Notes under the pieces: model-generated
What the model saw: only the letters and a program-made list of their open reading frames with translations
What the model was told of the DNA's origin: nothing
Databases searched by the model: none
Translations under genes and position numbers: made by a program
Shown here: piece by piece, positions 31,970 to 45,199 of the stretch
Numbering within the stretch: position 1 is the first letter of the stretch
How the letters are laid out: every line of letters starts with the position of its first letter
From: Apus apus
Taxonomy: Eukaryota > Chordata > Aves > Apodiformes > Apodidae
Assembly: GCF_020740795.1 (NCBI RefSeq)
Contig: NC_067304.1
Coordinates: forward strand, 5,198,056-5,262,055
DNA: 64,000 nt
Reading direction: 5' to 3'

Positions 31970-32162
31970 CCTGGGCCAATCCGGGAGGGCTGTTCACCTG
32001 CCATCCCCTCCTCCACCAATCAGAACACGCCTCCGGGCCCAGAGCCCTCCCCCAGCCAATGGGGAGCCGGCCCCGCCACTCGGTTAATGATGCAGCAGTA
32101 CAGGGAAGACTATCACATGTGAGCTGGAAGGCTGCCAGCATGGAGACACGGAGAGAGCAAGG
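31970..32162 (+). promoter_or_regulatory. CCAAT-box cluster with a possible first exon
   Basis: Three CCAAT motifs in the same orientation (31977, 32016, 32056; the middle one CCAATCAGAA) lie about 40 bp apart in GC-rich DNA. They are followed by ATG at 32140 and a good splice donor CAAG|GTAAAC at about 32161. Spaced CCAAT boxes bind NF-Y in many promoters. The product would be a + strand noncoding or unknown transcript. Purely sequence-based. Confidence 0.4.
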
Positions 32163-33420
32163 TAAACAACTTCCCAACGCCAAAATGATGACATTTAATC
32201 CCTAAATGCTAGCTTTCCCCGGCTCGACTCATCCTTAACCCCTTTCAGCTGGTGTGGAAGCGTCTGGAAGGCACCCATCTACCTGTCCCCAGTGCTTTTA
32301 AAAACTGGCCGACATGCCCTGCAATGATCACTGCGTCACCATTTGCCACTTTCCGAACTACGCAGTGACAAACCTCCCGGCTCTGAAACGCGGAGCGCCT
32401 GTTAACCCCTCCACCAACGCCTCGCCAGCGTGCCAGCCTTCAGAGAGGCGGGGGGGGGGGGAATGCAAAGCCCAAACAAAACACGAAAACAGCAGTCTTT
32501 GCAAAGTTGTCATCTCTCCCCCACGACTACTACCCTCCTCTGCAGCACAGCAATGCCGGCAAGAGTGACATTAGTACAACCTGTGCCATCATTCCATTGA
32601 GAAAACAGCTCTGACGCAGAACAGAGCAACCCTGCCCAGCCAAAATAATAACGCAGGCACTTTGGGAGCCGAACTTAGGGACGCCGGGGGAAAGGGACGC
32701 CCTGCAAACGATTAAAATACGCAGATGCAGCTCGAGCCCCATCCTGATCAAAAGGTACGTACGTGGGAAAGACGAACCGGACCGAAGAGCTCTGCCCAAG
32801 CACCATCTGCGCAGTCCTCAGCCCTCCGCTCGCTCTGGAGCGCCGCAGGAGAGAAGGTTCCAGAAATTTCCTTTCCGTTAACCCTTTCGGTGTCTGCCCA
32901 CTCTCCCTCCCCGCGGGATTAAGCGCGCCGGGTCTCCAACATCGTCAATGGGCGAAACCTCCTACGCCAACCGAGCCCAAATCCGATCTTTAAATGACAC
33001 CGGATGGTGGCAGGAGCCCAGTCCCTGGTGTTGGTGTTACTTCTCTTTCTGGAGCCCTCTCAGCCTCTCTTGCTGCCTCTCTCCCCTCTTGCTGCAGCAG
33101 GGCTGTTGCTGGTAGACCTATCGACGGAGCTTGCTCTCTCCCTCTCTCGCTGAGCTCTGTGACGCAGCTCTAAATTCTCCAGCCTGCTCCCTGTGTTATA
33201 AGAGCGGAACTGCAGCTTTCCAGGGAGCCCGTGCCAGCGGTGCCAGGGCCAGGCAAACCGAGGGGAACGTCGCTTCTGGACTCTGCACCTTTTTTTGGTA
33301 ATTATTATGTTCCTCACCTCTGTTTCTGTGCTTCCTCCGAGGCTCTCAGCCTCGCATCTCCTTCTCTGCTTCTGAGTCATACTCAGTAGGTTAACTCTTT
33401 TAGGATTGGTAGTCAGCAAT
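32163..33420. other. CpG-enriched stretch of unknown role
   Basis: CpG is more frequent here than in the surrounding 10 kb, with few transposon signs. It could be an enhancer or a further part of the promoter next to it. No exon recognised. An AP-1-like TGAGTCA is at about 33374. Confidence 0.35.
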
Positions 33421-33515
33421 ACAAATCTCGAACAAGCGCAGCTGAAACCACAGCTAACTTTGTGGTGGTTTCTGCTTTAAAAAAAACCAAAGCAAATCTT
33501 CTTGGCTCTAAAAAA

Positions 33516-33542
33516 CAAAAACACACGCGCACACACACACAC
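33516..33542. repeat. (AC)n microsatellite
   Basis: ACACACGCGCACACACACAC-type run, about 13 units with one GCGC interruption. Confidence 0.85.
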
Positions 33543-36500
33543 GTTCCCATCGAGAGCTGGTGCTTTTTGATTAACTGTTTTGACGACAGGAACCACTACG
33601 TGAGTTCCCCAAATGAAGTATTTTAGGCCTTCATCTCACAAATACTCGGCAGGCATTTTCCCCGAAGCACAAAGCAACTTGAAAGGAACTGCTCCTGTGA
33701 ACCAGCACAGGTTTTCTGGGCATAAAAGTGTGAGGCTTGTGCTGGACCCACAAGACCCCTCTGTGCTGGCTGCAGGACGTCTGTCTGAATGTGGTGCAGC
33801 CACTGGGCAGGTGCATGGTGTAAGATAAGGTACTGGACGTGCTAGAAAGCTATAGGCTCTTCATAATCTGAACAGTATTAATAAGTGTTGTCACACACAC
33901 ATTCAGAATGCTCAGTGTAGGCAGGGGAACTAATAACTGCGTTCCCAGAGTCGCCAAAATCCAATAATCTCTGTCAGAGCAAGTCCACAAACAGCTATGT
34001 ATTGCAGCAGGGCAGGCGTTGCCAGACAAGCACGGCTTTGCAGAGGGACACTTTCTGTGCCTCTGCCCCCCACCCCCCCCCCCAGCAGCTCTGCTGCCTT
34101 CTGCCAACCTCAGCACCAGGCAGGGGAAGCTCTCCCGGCTTGTAGCCTCGAAACTGGAAAATGTGGAGGAGGATCAGTGGTAGATACAGCATCTGGGAAT
34201 CAAAGAGAAGCTAGTGGCAAGCCAGCGCTGCGTGCAGGATTTCATGTGTCAGGCTACAGATACAAAGGAGCGAGCAAGAGAGCCAGCAGTCCATTTGAAA
34301 AGCACTGAATCAAGAGAGGGATCCCTACTTCACAGCTACATCTGCCATTTTCATTCCGGACTTCAGAGCTGGCTCTGAGCTTTGGGGTTTTTCACTACAA
34401 CCAAAGCTGAAGTAACCATGATTTTTTTCCTCTTCATAGCGTCTGAAGAGCCTGAGCTATTTTGGGGTTTGTACTACGCTGAAAATGACACCTGTTACGC
34501 ACAGACACAAATGAGAAGAATCACAAGCTCCTGGTTTCTCAGTTATGATTCTGCAAAAAAACCAAACCAAAACAACAAACCCTGAAGATCCTATGAGGCA
34601 GGGAGAGCAGGGAAGGCTCCGTGTGGGGTAAAGGGGGTGACCTCTGCAACCTGAACAGCTGTTCACCAGCACAAAAAATGTAAAAGCTCTGTTGTAGCTG
34701 ATGCAAGGGGAAATCAAACCTCCGTGTGACCAAAAAAAGTACTGCTTGATCAACTAAATGCCACAAGACGTGGTTTCTTATGCAATCAAACCCATGGGAC
34801 TCCAAGCCTTGCACACAGTCCGTGGCCAGAGGTGCAGGCATTAACTGCTTCGGTTAACGACGGCAAAATTGTACGAGCACTACGGCTCCTGAAATGAGTC
34901 ACCCCGCAGCGATGCTCGCTGAAGTAGGCCAGTGTTGTGTGTGATGCTGAGCTGCTGGTGCTGGTTTCAGTTACCCCTGAGTTATCTCGGGAGCTCCACC
35001 AACATGCAGGGTCAGAGCAGTTTTTCCATCTTCCCGCTTTGCCTGTCAGCGAGCGGCTGATTTACAGCCCAGCAGTGACGTGGAGGCGAGACAGAGCTCT
35101 GCCTGCAGCAGTGGAGTGAGATGCAGGACCTGGGGGCTCAGAAATGAGGCTGGGGACTGGTGGTTTGAGCTCACAATGATTTTCTCAGTCCTGTGGAATA
35201 TTAAGAAAGTGAGATGGAGCTTTGATTTATTTCAAATTTTATCTTTTTGGTTGCTTTCAGGGGAAAGGCAGCATGGATTTTTTTGGTTTACTCTCATTTG
35301 AAAATTGCCAGCCATGGAACGTTTTCACCTTTGCCTGATGGCAAGAGGTTACTTTATGGTGGCACTCAGGCTCCCAAGAAGACTCACAGCTGCACTGCAC
35401 TGGAAAACACTCAAGTGCATAACCAAGAGAACATGGCACAATGGAAAGCTTCAGGACTAAGAACTCAATAATGAGGCCCCCAAAAATTTATCTTCTTGCA
35501 CAGTTGAGTTAGTAAATGTTGGGCAGGGTTTGGCATTTTCTGTGAGCTGAAGTAAGGAAATGGAGTCTGTGATTCCATGGTAGAAATCTGCTTTTCTGGT
35601 TTAAATGGACATGTACATGTTTTGTTACTGCTGTTTGGGGTTTTTTTTTGTTGTTTTTCTGCAGGAGGAAGAACTTCAGTTTTGTAAAAACTGACTACAA
35701 GGAGGCAAAGTCCTGGGCTAGAAAGCGGGCTTGGTAAATGGAAACAAACCACAGCCATGGTGTGAGGCCGGGGAACTCAGTCTCACTGTGCAAGTATAGT
35801 GTAAGTATCCAGTGCAACACGAGGTGCTACCTGGCTCCAGCTGTGCTCTGGGTGCTTATAGTGCTGATAAAAAAGCAAGGGCATTTCCATAGCTAGACAA
35901 TGTAGTAAGATGTCATGACTTACAGCTTGAATGGGTCGGGCTGGGGTGTTAGGGGAAAAATAAATTTCTCCAGGAGGGTGGGAGGGATTGATCCCCCAGC
36001 TGTCACCACCAAATCTGCCATCAGTGGACAGTTTCCCCTCAGCATCATCAAAGGATCAAGAAACAATTCATCAGGGAGCAGAGGAAGTGTGGGTTTGCTG
36101 CTGCCTCCATGCCAAGCTGTACAGAAAGGTGCATCCTCAGTTCTCTGGCATCTCCTGTGCTATTTTCTGCTGTCGTGCGACAATGTCCTTAATAGCAGTA
36201 ACACATGAAGTCTGATCTTACCAAAATCTAACCCTCATGCACATCGTTATTGGTGTTGTGGGTGATAAAATAACCTCAGCCATTTCTAAGGAAGGTCCTC
36301 GGTCTTTTTAATGATGAACAAAAACCCTGGTGGTACTACCCACACTTTCAGCTTCCTGCTGGTGAAGCCTTGGCTCAGGTTGCAGTTTAAATGCCACGGG
36401 CCACACCTTCCTCTGACTGCAGGAAACAGTGATTGTTAAAATCAGGGCATGTTCCTGTTTAACTAAAAGGCTGAGATCAAATAATCCAAAGGCCTTGACT

Positions 36501-39500
36501 GTGCCAAACAAATTCCTGCCCAAGATGTAGCAAGTCCGTGCAGCTGTAAATCTGTAACCCCTCGACCTCACTCTCCATGTCCATGGGGGCCCAGCACATC
36601 CCTGGGGAGCGGCTGGTAACGGAGGGAGCAAGAGTCGGGCAGAGGTGGGCAGGGGAGTGTGAAAGTTAACGCAGGGTTCTTCAGTTCACCACCCAGGAAG
36701 TCTGGAAGTTGCTTTAAAATGCAAGGCAGTAGGTTTTTCAAAAGTCAACATGGTGTTGCTCCTTTTCAAAACATGAGATTTGTCAGCACTGCCTCTTCCT
36801 CACAAAGTGCTCACAAACCTCAGTGAAATGGTGTTTTCCAACAAAAATTATTTCAGCACAGAATTCCCAGGCAGCTCCATTCCAGGAATACCAGCAGAAA
36901 TAGTAACAGAATAGCCCATCCACCAGGACTGTTTTCCCTAACACCGATCAGAGGGTGATTAATTTCTATATTTTTCATTTAACCTGAATGTTGTAATAGA
37001 GCATTTTCCTTAAAAAAATATACTTTACTTAACTCTTCGCTATAGTAAGACAATTGTGTATGTTGTTTTACATAGCAATAAAGAAGTAATGTTAGTTGTT
37101 ACCTATGGAAACTGGCACATTTTAAATGTTTGCTTATTTCAAATTATATTAATTTTTTGTGTGGGAAGGGAATTAAATACAGGTTAAATAATCTGACCTG
37201 CATTGTATGCAGAATCAGAGTCAAAGCTGATTTGGAAATTTGGGAGTTTCTTGCTCGCAGATTTTACTCAAGTTGTGCCCCTTGCTTGCTTATAGTCCTT
37301 ATTGCAAAGAAGGCCACAGTCAGTTAGTGAGATGTACCTGTCACCTGACACAGGAGCTGCCTGAACAGGGTGGCTTTTGGAGGAGCTTGGTAGGAAGTTA
37401 TTTTGAGGAGGGACAGACTTTCTGTCATGGTTTCAAAGAAAAGGAGAAATAAGACTTTGAAGTCTGGCTTCTATTTTCACATGTATATAGACAACAATTA
37501 ATTCATGGTCTTGCAGTGCTTGTCCCAAGAACATGCAGATTTTCAGGAAACTGGAGACTTGGAACTCCAAAGCAGGAATATTTGTTACCAAAGTCCACGA
37601 AGGGATGGATGGATGTTCTGCACATCAGGTTTTGTTGTGACAATAGGAAAGTTACAGAGTCACAACAAAGCATTTAGGTTTAGAATTTTTCCCTTAAGGT
37701 TTATTGTTTTCCAGACAAGTTTCATTAGGGAATGCCAGAGGAATGGCTTCTGCAGTATTTTCAGCACTGCCTGTTCTTTGCCAGCCCAGTTCGTACACAT
37801 GCTGTTCTCACTGAAGTCCCAACCAGGAGGAGGAGGAGCAGACAGGCCTAGAAATAACAATAAAATCCCTTATGAAACAGTTTTAAAGTTGATTCCGTGT
37901 GCCTGCTTGGGTGTGCACAACATACTGCACAAAGATTGGGGTGGGGTTTTTTTCAAAGCCCATTTTTATGGAATGGTTGAAGGGAACAGGCTGGAATAGC
38001 TGGTGTGGAGATCAAAAGACTGCAAAGCCAGAGGTGAGGGTTCATTCCCAAGAGCTGGTGGGGATGTGTTGGCATTGGGCAATTCCATTTGCACAGAAGG
38101 CTTCCTGCAAACCAAGCCCACGCAATAAAGCAGGCACTGAAATTAAAACCTGCAGGTGAAAACCTGGCCCTTCCTTTGAAAACCTGGAGTCCTGGAGTCT
38201 ATCCTGTGAAGTCTGAAGGAAATCCCAGCTGGAATTGCTGAGAACATTTCCAAAGAGGTGGAACCACATTAACATACAAGCTGCTACAAAGCAGAGCTTT
38301 TGCCCCAGGTTGGAATCAGGTTAAAAATATTTAGCATCCTCAACCAACAGCTCTGCTGGCTCCACTTGCTGTCCTGCAGCATTCCTGCTCAGCACCATGA
38401 CCGAATGCTGCCCGGGGGGTTATGTGGCAGCTCCTTGGATGGTGGCAGAGGCAGGGGGGGCAGCCAGGCTCCCCCAGCTGCAGGTTTTGCTCAGTTTGAA
38501 ATCTAAGGAGCCAGCAGGGCTGAGACAAAAGTAATTATTTCAGCTATTAGCTGCTAAGAATAGAGGCGGCGGGGGTGCTGTGCTGGCTGAGGTGCACTGA
38601 GCGCAGCCGGAGGCAGCAGGGACTGCAGGGAAGCACAGAAATAGCCCTTCGCCAGGCTCAGCACTTTGAAGCTTCATGAGTCACCAAAACACACGGGGAA
38701 TTGGGGGGGGGGCAGGTGGGGGGTAGAGGGAAATACACGCAGCGTGTGAGGCAGAACGTGCTCCTGGGTTGAGGCTGTTTTTTGGGAGAGAAGAGCACGT
38801 TGCTGAGGAGCCTGCTTTTTCCGAAGGAGCCTTCCCCGGCACCGAGCAGGGGATCTCCCTGGTGCTTCCCACCCACCGGAGTGCGTGGCTGCTGCAAGGA
38901 GAGCTTCACCTAGACCTGATGCCCCTGCTCTGCTTCAAGGTACTGTTCCCTGCCTGGGGAGGGACACGGCCCTGGGGAGGCCACCTCCCATGGCGATGAA
39001 TATTTGCAAAAGCTAACCATGCCGGGGAGGAGGGGGCAGCGGGCCGGAGGAATCCACTGATCTCGGTCCAACTGTGTTTCACGATGTTTTCCTAACTGCT
39101 AATCTTACTTAAAGGTCCCTTTGCAAATACATTATAAAAGGTTAAACACATGAACAGCAGATAAATTTAAATAAGGGAGCAGTAAATGACGAGGTGCTGA
39201 GCTGGCTGCTGGTAGCTGCCTTTAACGTCTTGTCCTTAACACAAATTCTGTTGGTACCAGCACGTTTCCCTCAGTGTAGCTCGGAAGAGGTGATTTGCCT
39301 TCCGTGTTGTTTGTGCAGTGCAGGGTGCAACGCATTCCTGATCTATGACTGGGTTTCCAAACAACATAGTAAAACGAATAATAACGGTAGTAAAAGTTGT
39401 ACAACTTTTTTGTTTAAAACCAGTAACCTTTGTATTATTTAAATGCTGGATTTTCCGGCTGTGGTAATTGGGGGGGGGAACAAACACGTGCTTTTTGTAA

Positions 39501-42500
39501 AAACCACCATACCCAACAGAAACAAAACCAACCCCCAACATATTCAAGGCTTAAAAGAAAATGTATCAGTCCTGAGTGCAACTGCAGAAAGAGTCAAGCT
39601 AGACAGAATTAAACATCTCAGCTGGAGCGTGGACAGGGCACCAGGCAGCTGGCTAAAAATAGCTTAATCCTAATTACAGCCACACTTCTGCTTTTCCAAG
39701 GTTTCCCATCTCCCGTGGGGAGGCAGGGGCTGTGAATGGAGCAGGGGAGCGGTGCCCACGGTGGTGGCAGAGGGGCCGGGGGGGCCACACGCCCCCCAGC
39801 ATTGCATAACGCCGGGAACGCGCCGTTCTCCGCCGGGAATGACGGCAGCGCCCGCCTCGCCGGCCTTCGCCTGCCCGGCTGCAGCCACCGGCACCGCCTC
39901 AGCCCAGCGCCCGGCCCTGGAAAGCTGCCCTCCTTGCTTCCAACCAGCGGAAAACTGGGATGCAGGTAACGTGTGTTTTGCTGGTTAAAGGTTTAGACAC
40001 CTCCCCGGTCCCGCAGCGCCCGGGGGCGGTGCTGTCCACCCCTGTGTCCCCCGCCGTAAATTCCTACTGGTTTTATTTCCTCCTGGACAACATTGAGGCT
40101 GAAGAGAGCTGGTTCCTGTTTCATAAGCAGAGTTACCAAATGTTTACTATGAAATAAACAGATTTAAGCCTCTGCTTTCCAAACTGCTGTAGTTTATTTC
40201 TCATGTAAAGCCTGTGAAACTGCAGAAAACAATGATTTTCCCACCCTAAAGGATGTATCTTAATTACCAATGTCAATATTTAGCCGGAAGCTGCACGGCT
40301 TCAGCTCCAACAACGTGGTTTTGTTTTCTCAGAAAGCAGAGGTTAATGTTGAGTGTCACTGTGTGGGGACATGGATTCGGATGTGCTGGGTGGGCTGGTG
40401 CTGGTTGGCTGCAATCCCCTGGGGAGCAGCCCCCCGGGGAACACGGCCACTGACAGCCGGGCTGAGCCGAGGTCAGGAGGGTCAGGAGGGGGGGTCTGGC
40501 TGGAAAACACCTTGTTAGCTGTGAGCAGGGCTGTCGCGTCAGGAAATAGTATTTTTACTTACAGCTCCTCAGAAAATATTTAAGTTTTTTGTGTTCATTT
40601 CCCCTCTGCAGTGAGAGGCAGAGCTGGGACTGGGGGCTTGTTTTTGCATTTTTAATCAAACAAGAGGGGCACAGTGCAGGGAGCTGGTATCTTTGGGCTG
40701 ACAGGCACTCCCCTGGGCTGCCCAAAACCCACCTGCAGATCCCTGCTCTCATCCCCACGGAAGCCAGGCTTGCAGCTCTGCTCTCCCATGTCCCGGCTGA
40801 GTTTGTAGCAGAGCTTTTGGCCGGCAGGGTTATCAGTCCTGCTGTCACCTCCCAACTCCCCAGCATCACACCCCGCAACAAGAACATCTCCCATTAAGTT
40901 CCACCAAACTTAATATGACAAAGCAGCATTTTCCAATTGGGAAATGAATAAACAGGGGAAAATTTGTGTAGACAAAGCAGCTTTTTAGCATCACTGTGCT
41001 ACCAGCAGCCTGTGCCTGAGGAGACCCTGCCTGTGCCCACTGTGTTTTGGGAGGCATCTATGGATGTTGTGTGTGCACAGAGGGGCTTAGCTGTGGGTTA
41101 GGACCCCCGTGGATCTGAGGGCACATCTCACGTGTCCTGCCAGGAGTGTCTGCTTTTATAAGCACAAGGAAAGATGGGGAAATCTGCTGTGATTCATGGA
41201 GATGGCATCAGTCCCCACTCCCACCCCTGCACAGCACCCACGAACACTCAGGAGCTGCCAGACACACTTGGAGCAACTCAGCATCCAGCCTCACCTGCCA
41301 GGATGCTCCCAGAGTATTTAAAACTCTAGGCCACGAATCATTTGCTCTCATCTGAAAAATTCCTTTTTGTTTTTATGGCTGGAAATGAGCTTATTCAGAG
41401 TGGTTTCATAACCTGACACTGTGACATTCTGCTGGGCCTGCTGGGTCTGGTGCTGGCTGAGGTTTATCTCTGCTTCTTGTCTCAGCCTTGAAACTGGGAT
41501 TATAAATTATTTTGGCCAGGGATAAACTGTCTTTGCTTGTACAGCTACACTGGCCTCTGGGTCTTAGCTGAGGCTTCTAGATGGTTCTAAGAATAGTTAA
41601 TGATAAGCTATTATCTATTTAAAATACTCGTAAAAAAAGAGGGAGCAAGAAGAACCTCCTTTCCCAGCTGTTTTCTCCTCAAGCTGCCAAGATTTTTTTA
41701 TTATTTTTTTTTATTAAACTGTGTCTGTTTGATTAGTTCTCCTCTGCAGCCTAAACCAAGGGTGAACAGCAGTTTAGAAGTTAGGACAGGGACTTTGCAC
41801 TTACATAGCAATAATAATTTGCAAAACCACTAAAAAGTTCTAAAATACAATAAATTAACGTCAAAAAACACTTTTATGCATGAGTTGATTACTCTTCCCA
41901 GCATGGAAATATTTGCAAACAAATCTCTATTACAGTCTGAGCTCTTTTTTTTCACCTTAGAAAAAAAAATATAAATATAATTTTTCAAGATATTTTGGGT
42001 TTGTTTCTTATTTGGCCAATTCTGATTAGTCATGTTAGTCTGTAGATTTATTTTTCTCTTTCCAGAATGGGAGAGCTTTGTTTTGAGTGATTCCTTTGTA
42101 TAATTGGTAAAGTAGAAAACAAAACATTAAACATTACAAAACAAAATAGATTAAAATACTTTCAGCTTTGCTCATGTTCCTGCCAACTATTTTCCTTTAA
42201 AAAAAACACAGCAACAACCAACACAGAGAGAACAGCTACTTGGCAGCCCCAACATGACTATGGTTTTACTGCTTCGAGGGGGAGAGCAGAGCCAAGGATC
42301 AGCTCAGCCTGCAGGAAGGGCCAGCACCCAGGAAATGGCAAGGACTGTTTTTAAGCCTCTAAACCTGCTTCTAATGCCATTCCTCCTCTCAAAGAACAAG
42401 GCAGTAAGAATAGATTGTGATGAAGGTGCAAACTTTTAAGACTAATTTGAATGTGCATTTTTGAACAGGACACCAAAGATCGTGTTATTAAGAGATGAAG

Positions 42501-43650
42501 AGTGTGAACACTATTTATTTGCCCATTGATTTTCATTCCAGGCTTCATTGTCCCTTTGCCATTGAGGTTTTTCACCAAGTCCTGAAGATGATCATGTTCT
42601 GGCTGGTCCATCTGAGCCTGAATCAGCCCCAGCTGAAGCTCTCTGCTTTGCCTCCAAGATGCAGCCACAGCCTGGTGATGAGGTATCTGCCTGACTCTGA
42701 GGATTCCTATCCAATATTCAGAGTTTAAAGGCTCTGAAAAATCAGAGCTTATATAAGGCCTTAAAATTTGGGGTGCACCAATAAGTATTAGTTCACAGGC
42801 TGAGCCAGGCTCCTTCTGCCCGAGTCCTGCAGGAAGGCTGATTCACCCCGACCCAAATTCCATCCCTTAGGCTGTTGCACACAAGGAGTTTGTTTCAGGA
42901 AGTTTGGGAAAGTTTAACCTCCAGTCTGGGGACTGGCTGGGGACTTGGGGATTTGTGGTGGCCACCGCTCTGGCCTCCACTGCCTCAGGTGTGCACAAGA
43001 TGACGTGGGATGTTCTGCTTCGTGCGACACTGGCCTGAGTTAACCCGTAGCCCTATTTTCCATCCGTAACCATGGCAACCTGAGTTATCTTGCAGAGGTG
43101 CCTATCACCCTGTGGTAGTAGCACCCTGCCTGGCACAGCTGAACCTACAGTCCCTCCACAGAGCTTATCCATGTGCACAGCCCAGTTGCCTCAAACTGAA
43201 AAAAAAAAACAACCCACCCCAAAAGCAAGTGGGGATTTGCAGGATCAGCCTTTCTAAGGCAATTCTGGTTGAGGCTGAGTGGGAGGTGTGGAGAAGGCAG
43301 AGTGGGAATGCTGGAGCAGTTCAGGCTCTTGGCAGGAGGAGCAGCTCCTTGGCAATGGCAGGAAGGTGGTCGGGATGGATGGGACATGAACCCCAGCCCC
43401 AGGAGAGAGGAGCATCCCCACTAACACAGCTCGGCTTGTTTTGCTGTGGGGCACTTGAAAAGAGAAAGTAACTGCTGGAACCAGCCTCCCAGTGAGAGCA
43501 GCACATGGGGGCTGCCCCTTTTTGTAAAATATTTTTCGTGCAACAGCATTTAGTTTAACTGTGCTCAAGAGACAGAAAGTTGCCTGCACTGACCTTCTGC
43601 CTATGTGGGAATTTTTCCTATGGAAAGGGAAGATGGCTGGTACCATGAAA
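33543..43650. other. gene-free region
   Basis: About 10 kb without a supported exon. Open frames are short and lack family motifs. The CpG-rich patch at 39700-39960 is the only compositional feature seen. Probably intron of the miR-29 host transcript or intergenic. Confidence 0.5.
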
Positions 43651-43659
43651 GGAGAGGAT

Positions 43660-43725
43660 GAATTTGAGGGTTGGACTAGATGATCCTTTAAGATCCCTTC
43701 CAACCCAAACCATGCTGTGGTTCTA
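43660..43725 (+). mobile_element. CR1 LINE 3' tail
   Basis: The diagnostic end of CR1: GGTTGGACTAGATGATCCTT, then GATCCCTTCCAACCCAAACC and a terminal CTGTGGTTCTA. Only the last ~60 bp are clear. Confidence 0.8.
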
Positions 43726-44377
43726 AGTGCCTTGGCTATTCAGACTATCTTGCAGGATTTCATAGTTCCCTCTCTTCAGGAGCCTTCTACCACATTACTA
43801 AACACACCTTTCTTTATTATTTTTTTTAAGAAAAGAGCATAAAAGAACTTAGTCCAAGCTAAATATTTAACCAAATAACAATTAACTAGCAATGATGAAT
43901 GGTAAACAGTCCTAGTCCCACGCTAAACCGGGACTTTAAAGCCTGTTTATCTAAGCTAAATCTGCTCAAGGGGAAAGGCAAGTTTATTGAGTAAACTTTG
44001 TCTCAGCCACCTCGCTATTAAAACAGTCTACAAACAGAAACTGCATCATATATTCTGTGAGAGGAAAATAAAGGAGCAACAACACTAACAATCCATCACA
44101 AGGAAGTTAAAAAGCTGTATGGAGCAATTATCCCTCAGTAGAAAGGCAGAAAATGCTGTAAAACAGTCCCTTTCCACCCCTGTGGCCTTGTGTTACAATG
44201 AATGTAAGTGAGGGAACCCTTAAATTCCACCTGCTGGTCCCACTTGGCCTGAGACAGTCGTTCCCACTTAGCCCATAGGAAGGGACGAGCCTGGGCAAAG
44301 TTACCCAAGATTTTACCAGTGTGCACCCCTTTGGTGAAGGGTAATAGAATTAGCTGCTGCTGCTTCTCATCATCTGC

Positions 44378-44480
44378 ATGATAATTATTATTATTATCGT
44401 TATTGTTATCATAATTATTATAACGATAATATTATTAGAATAATCACACGTCATATTATTAGATTATCTTTGCTATTTAA
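44378..44480. repeat. ATT/AAT-rich simple and inverted repeat
   Basis: Runs such as AATTATTATTATTATCGTTA followed by TAACGATAATATTATTAG; the two parts are partly self-complementary. It borders directly on the GC-rich repeat and CpG island. Confidence 0.75.
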
Positions 44481-44551
44481 TGACTATTAATAACGATATA
44501 AATGTATTCTGCATTGTATTAATTATTATATCATTGTAAGTAATATCTTAA

Positions 44552-44662
44552 TGTGAGGTGTGGGTGGGATGTAGACGGGATGCTCCTGGGCTGTGGGTGG
44601 GATGTGGGTGGGATGTAGGTGGGATGCTCCTGGGCTGTGTGGGTGGGATGTCGGGGGGATGT
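44552..44662. repeat. GTGGGTGGGATGT minisatellite
   Basis: About eight imperfect copies of a 10-13-bp G-rich unit, with a larger duplicated block ending in GCTCCTGGGCTGTG. Confidence 0.85.
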
Positions 44663-45140
44663 GTTGGCCCCGGCCCCGCTGTCGCTGCCCCCGCAGCCCC
44701 GCACGGCCCCGCTCCGCCCCCCCGCATCCCTCCCCGCATCCCCCCCGTTCCCCGCCGCGGTACCTGCCTGGCGCGGAGCATCCCCGCGGCTCCGGTCCCG
44801 GGGGGGCCGCCACGGGCTGGGGAGGAGCTGGAGCTGCAGCGGGCGGGGGAAGCGGCGGGGGAAGCGGCGGGGGAAGCGGCGGGGGAAGCGGCGGGGCCCC
44901 CCGGGATCCCTGCGTCCCCCCCCCCCGCAGCGCCGGGGCCGCCGGCCAAGGTCGCCCCTCGCTGCCTACAACTCCCAGGAGGCCCCGAGGTTGTCCCCGC
45001 GGGGGGGACCGGGAGGGGGTGACCGAGGGGCGAGGGGATCGCCCCGACCCTTCTTCCCTCCCTTGTCGCAGCACATCGCAGCTCCGGGCTCTTCTGTCCC
45101 GTCGGACCCGGCATGTCCCGGCGCAGAGAACGGCAGAGAA
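44640..45140 (-). promoter_or_regulatory. MIR29B2CHG: CpG island; candidate promoter and first exon of the miR-29 host transcript
   Basis: A 500-bp island, the strongest CpG density between the two protein-coding blocks. On the - strand a first-exon-like stretch ends in the donor CAGGCAG|GTACCG (exon end 44764). Transcription from here would run towards mir-29b-2 and mir-29c, 22 kb away. In human the host transcript MIR29B2CHG starts between CD34 and the microRNAs on the same strand. The link is inferred from position and strand. The overlapping Pro/Ala/Gly open frames here are composition artefacts. Confidence 0.5.
44840..44895. repeat. GGGGGAAGCGGC tandem repeat
   Basis: Four to five near-perfect 12-bp units inside the CpG island, with G-runs on the + strand that could form a quadruplex. 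Confidence 0.85.
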
Positions 45141-45199
45141 ATCCTTGACAACGCCGCGCAGCACAGACACATCTGTTCCGGGCTCATCTATAAATTAGT

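Noticed and set aside
37505-37999. 164-codon open frame on the + strand
   Set aside because: No domain motif and no gene context; likely chance.
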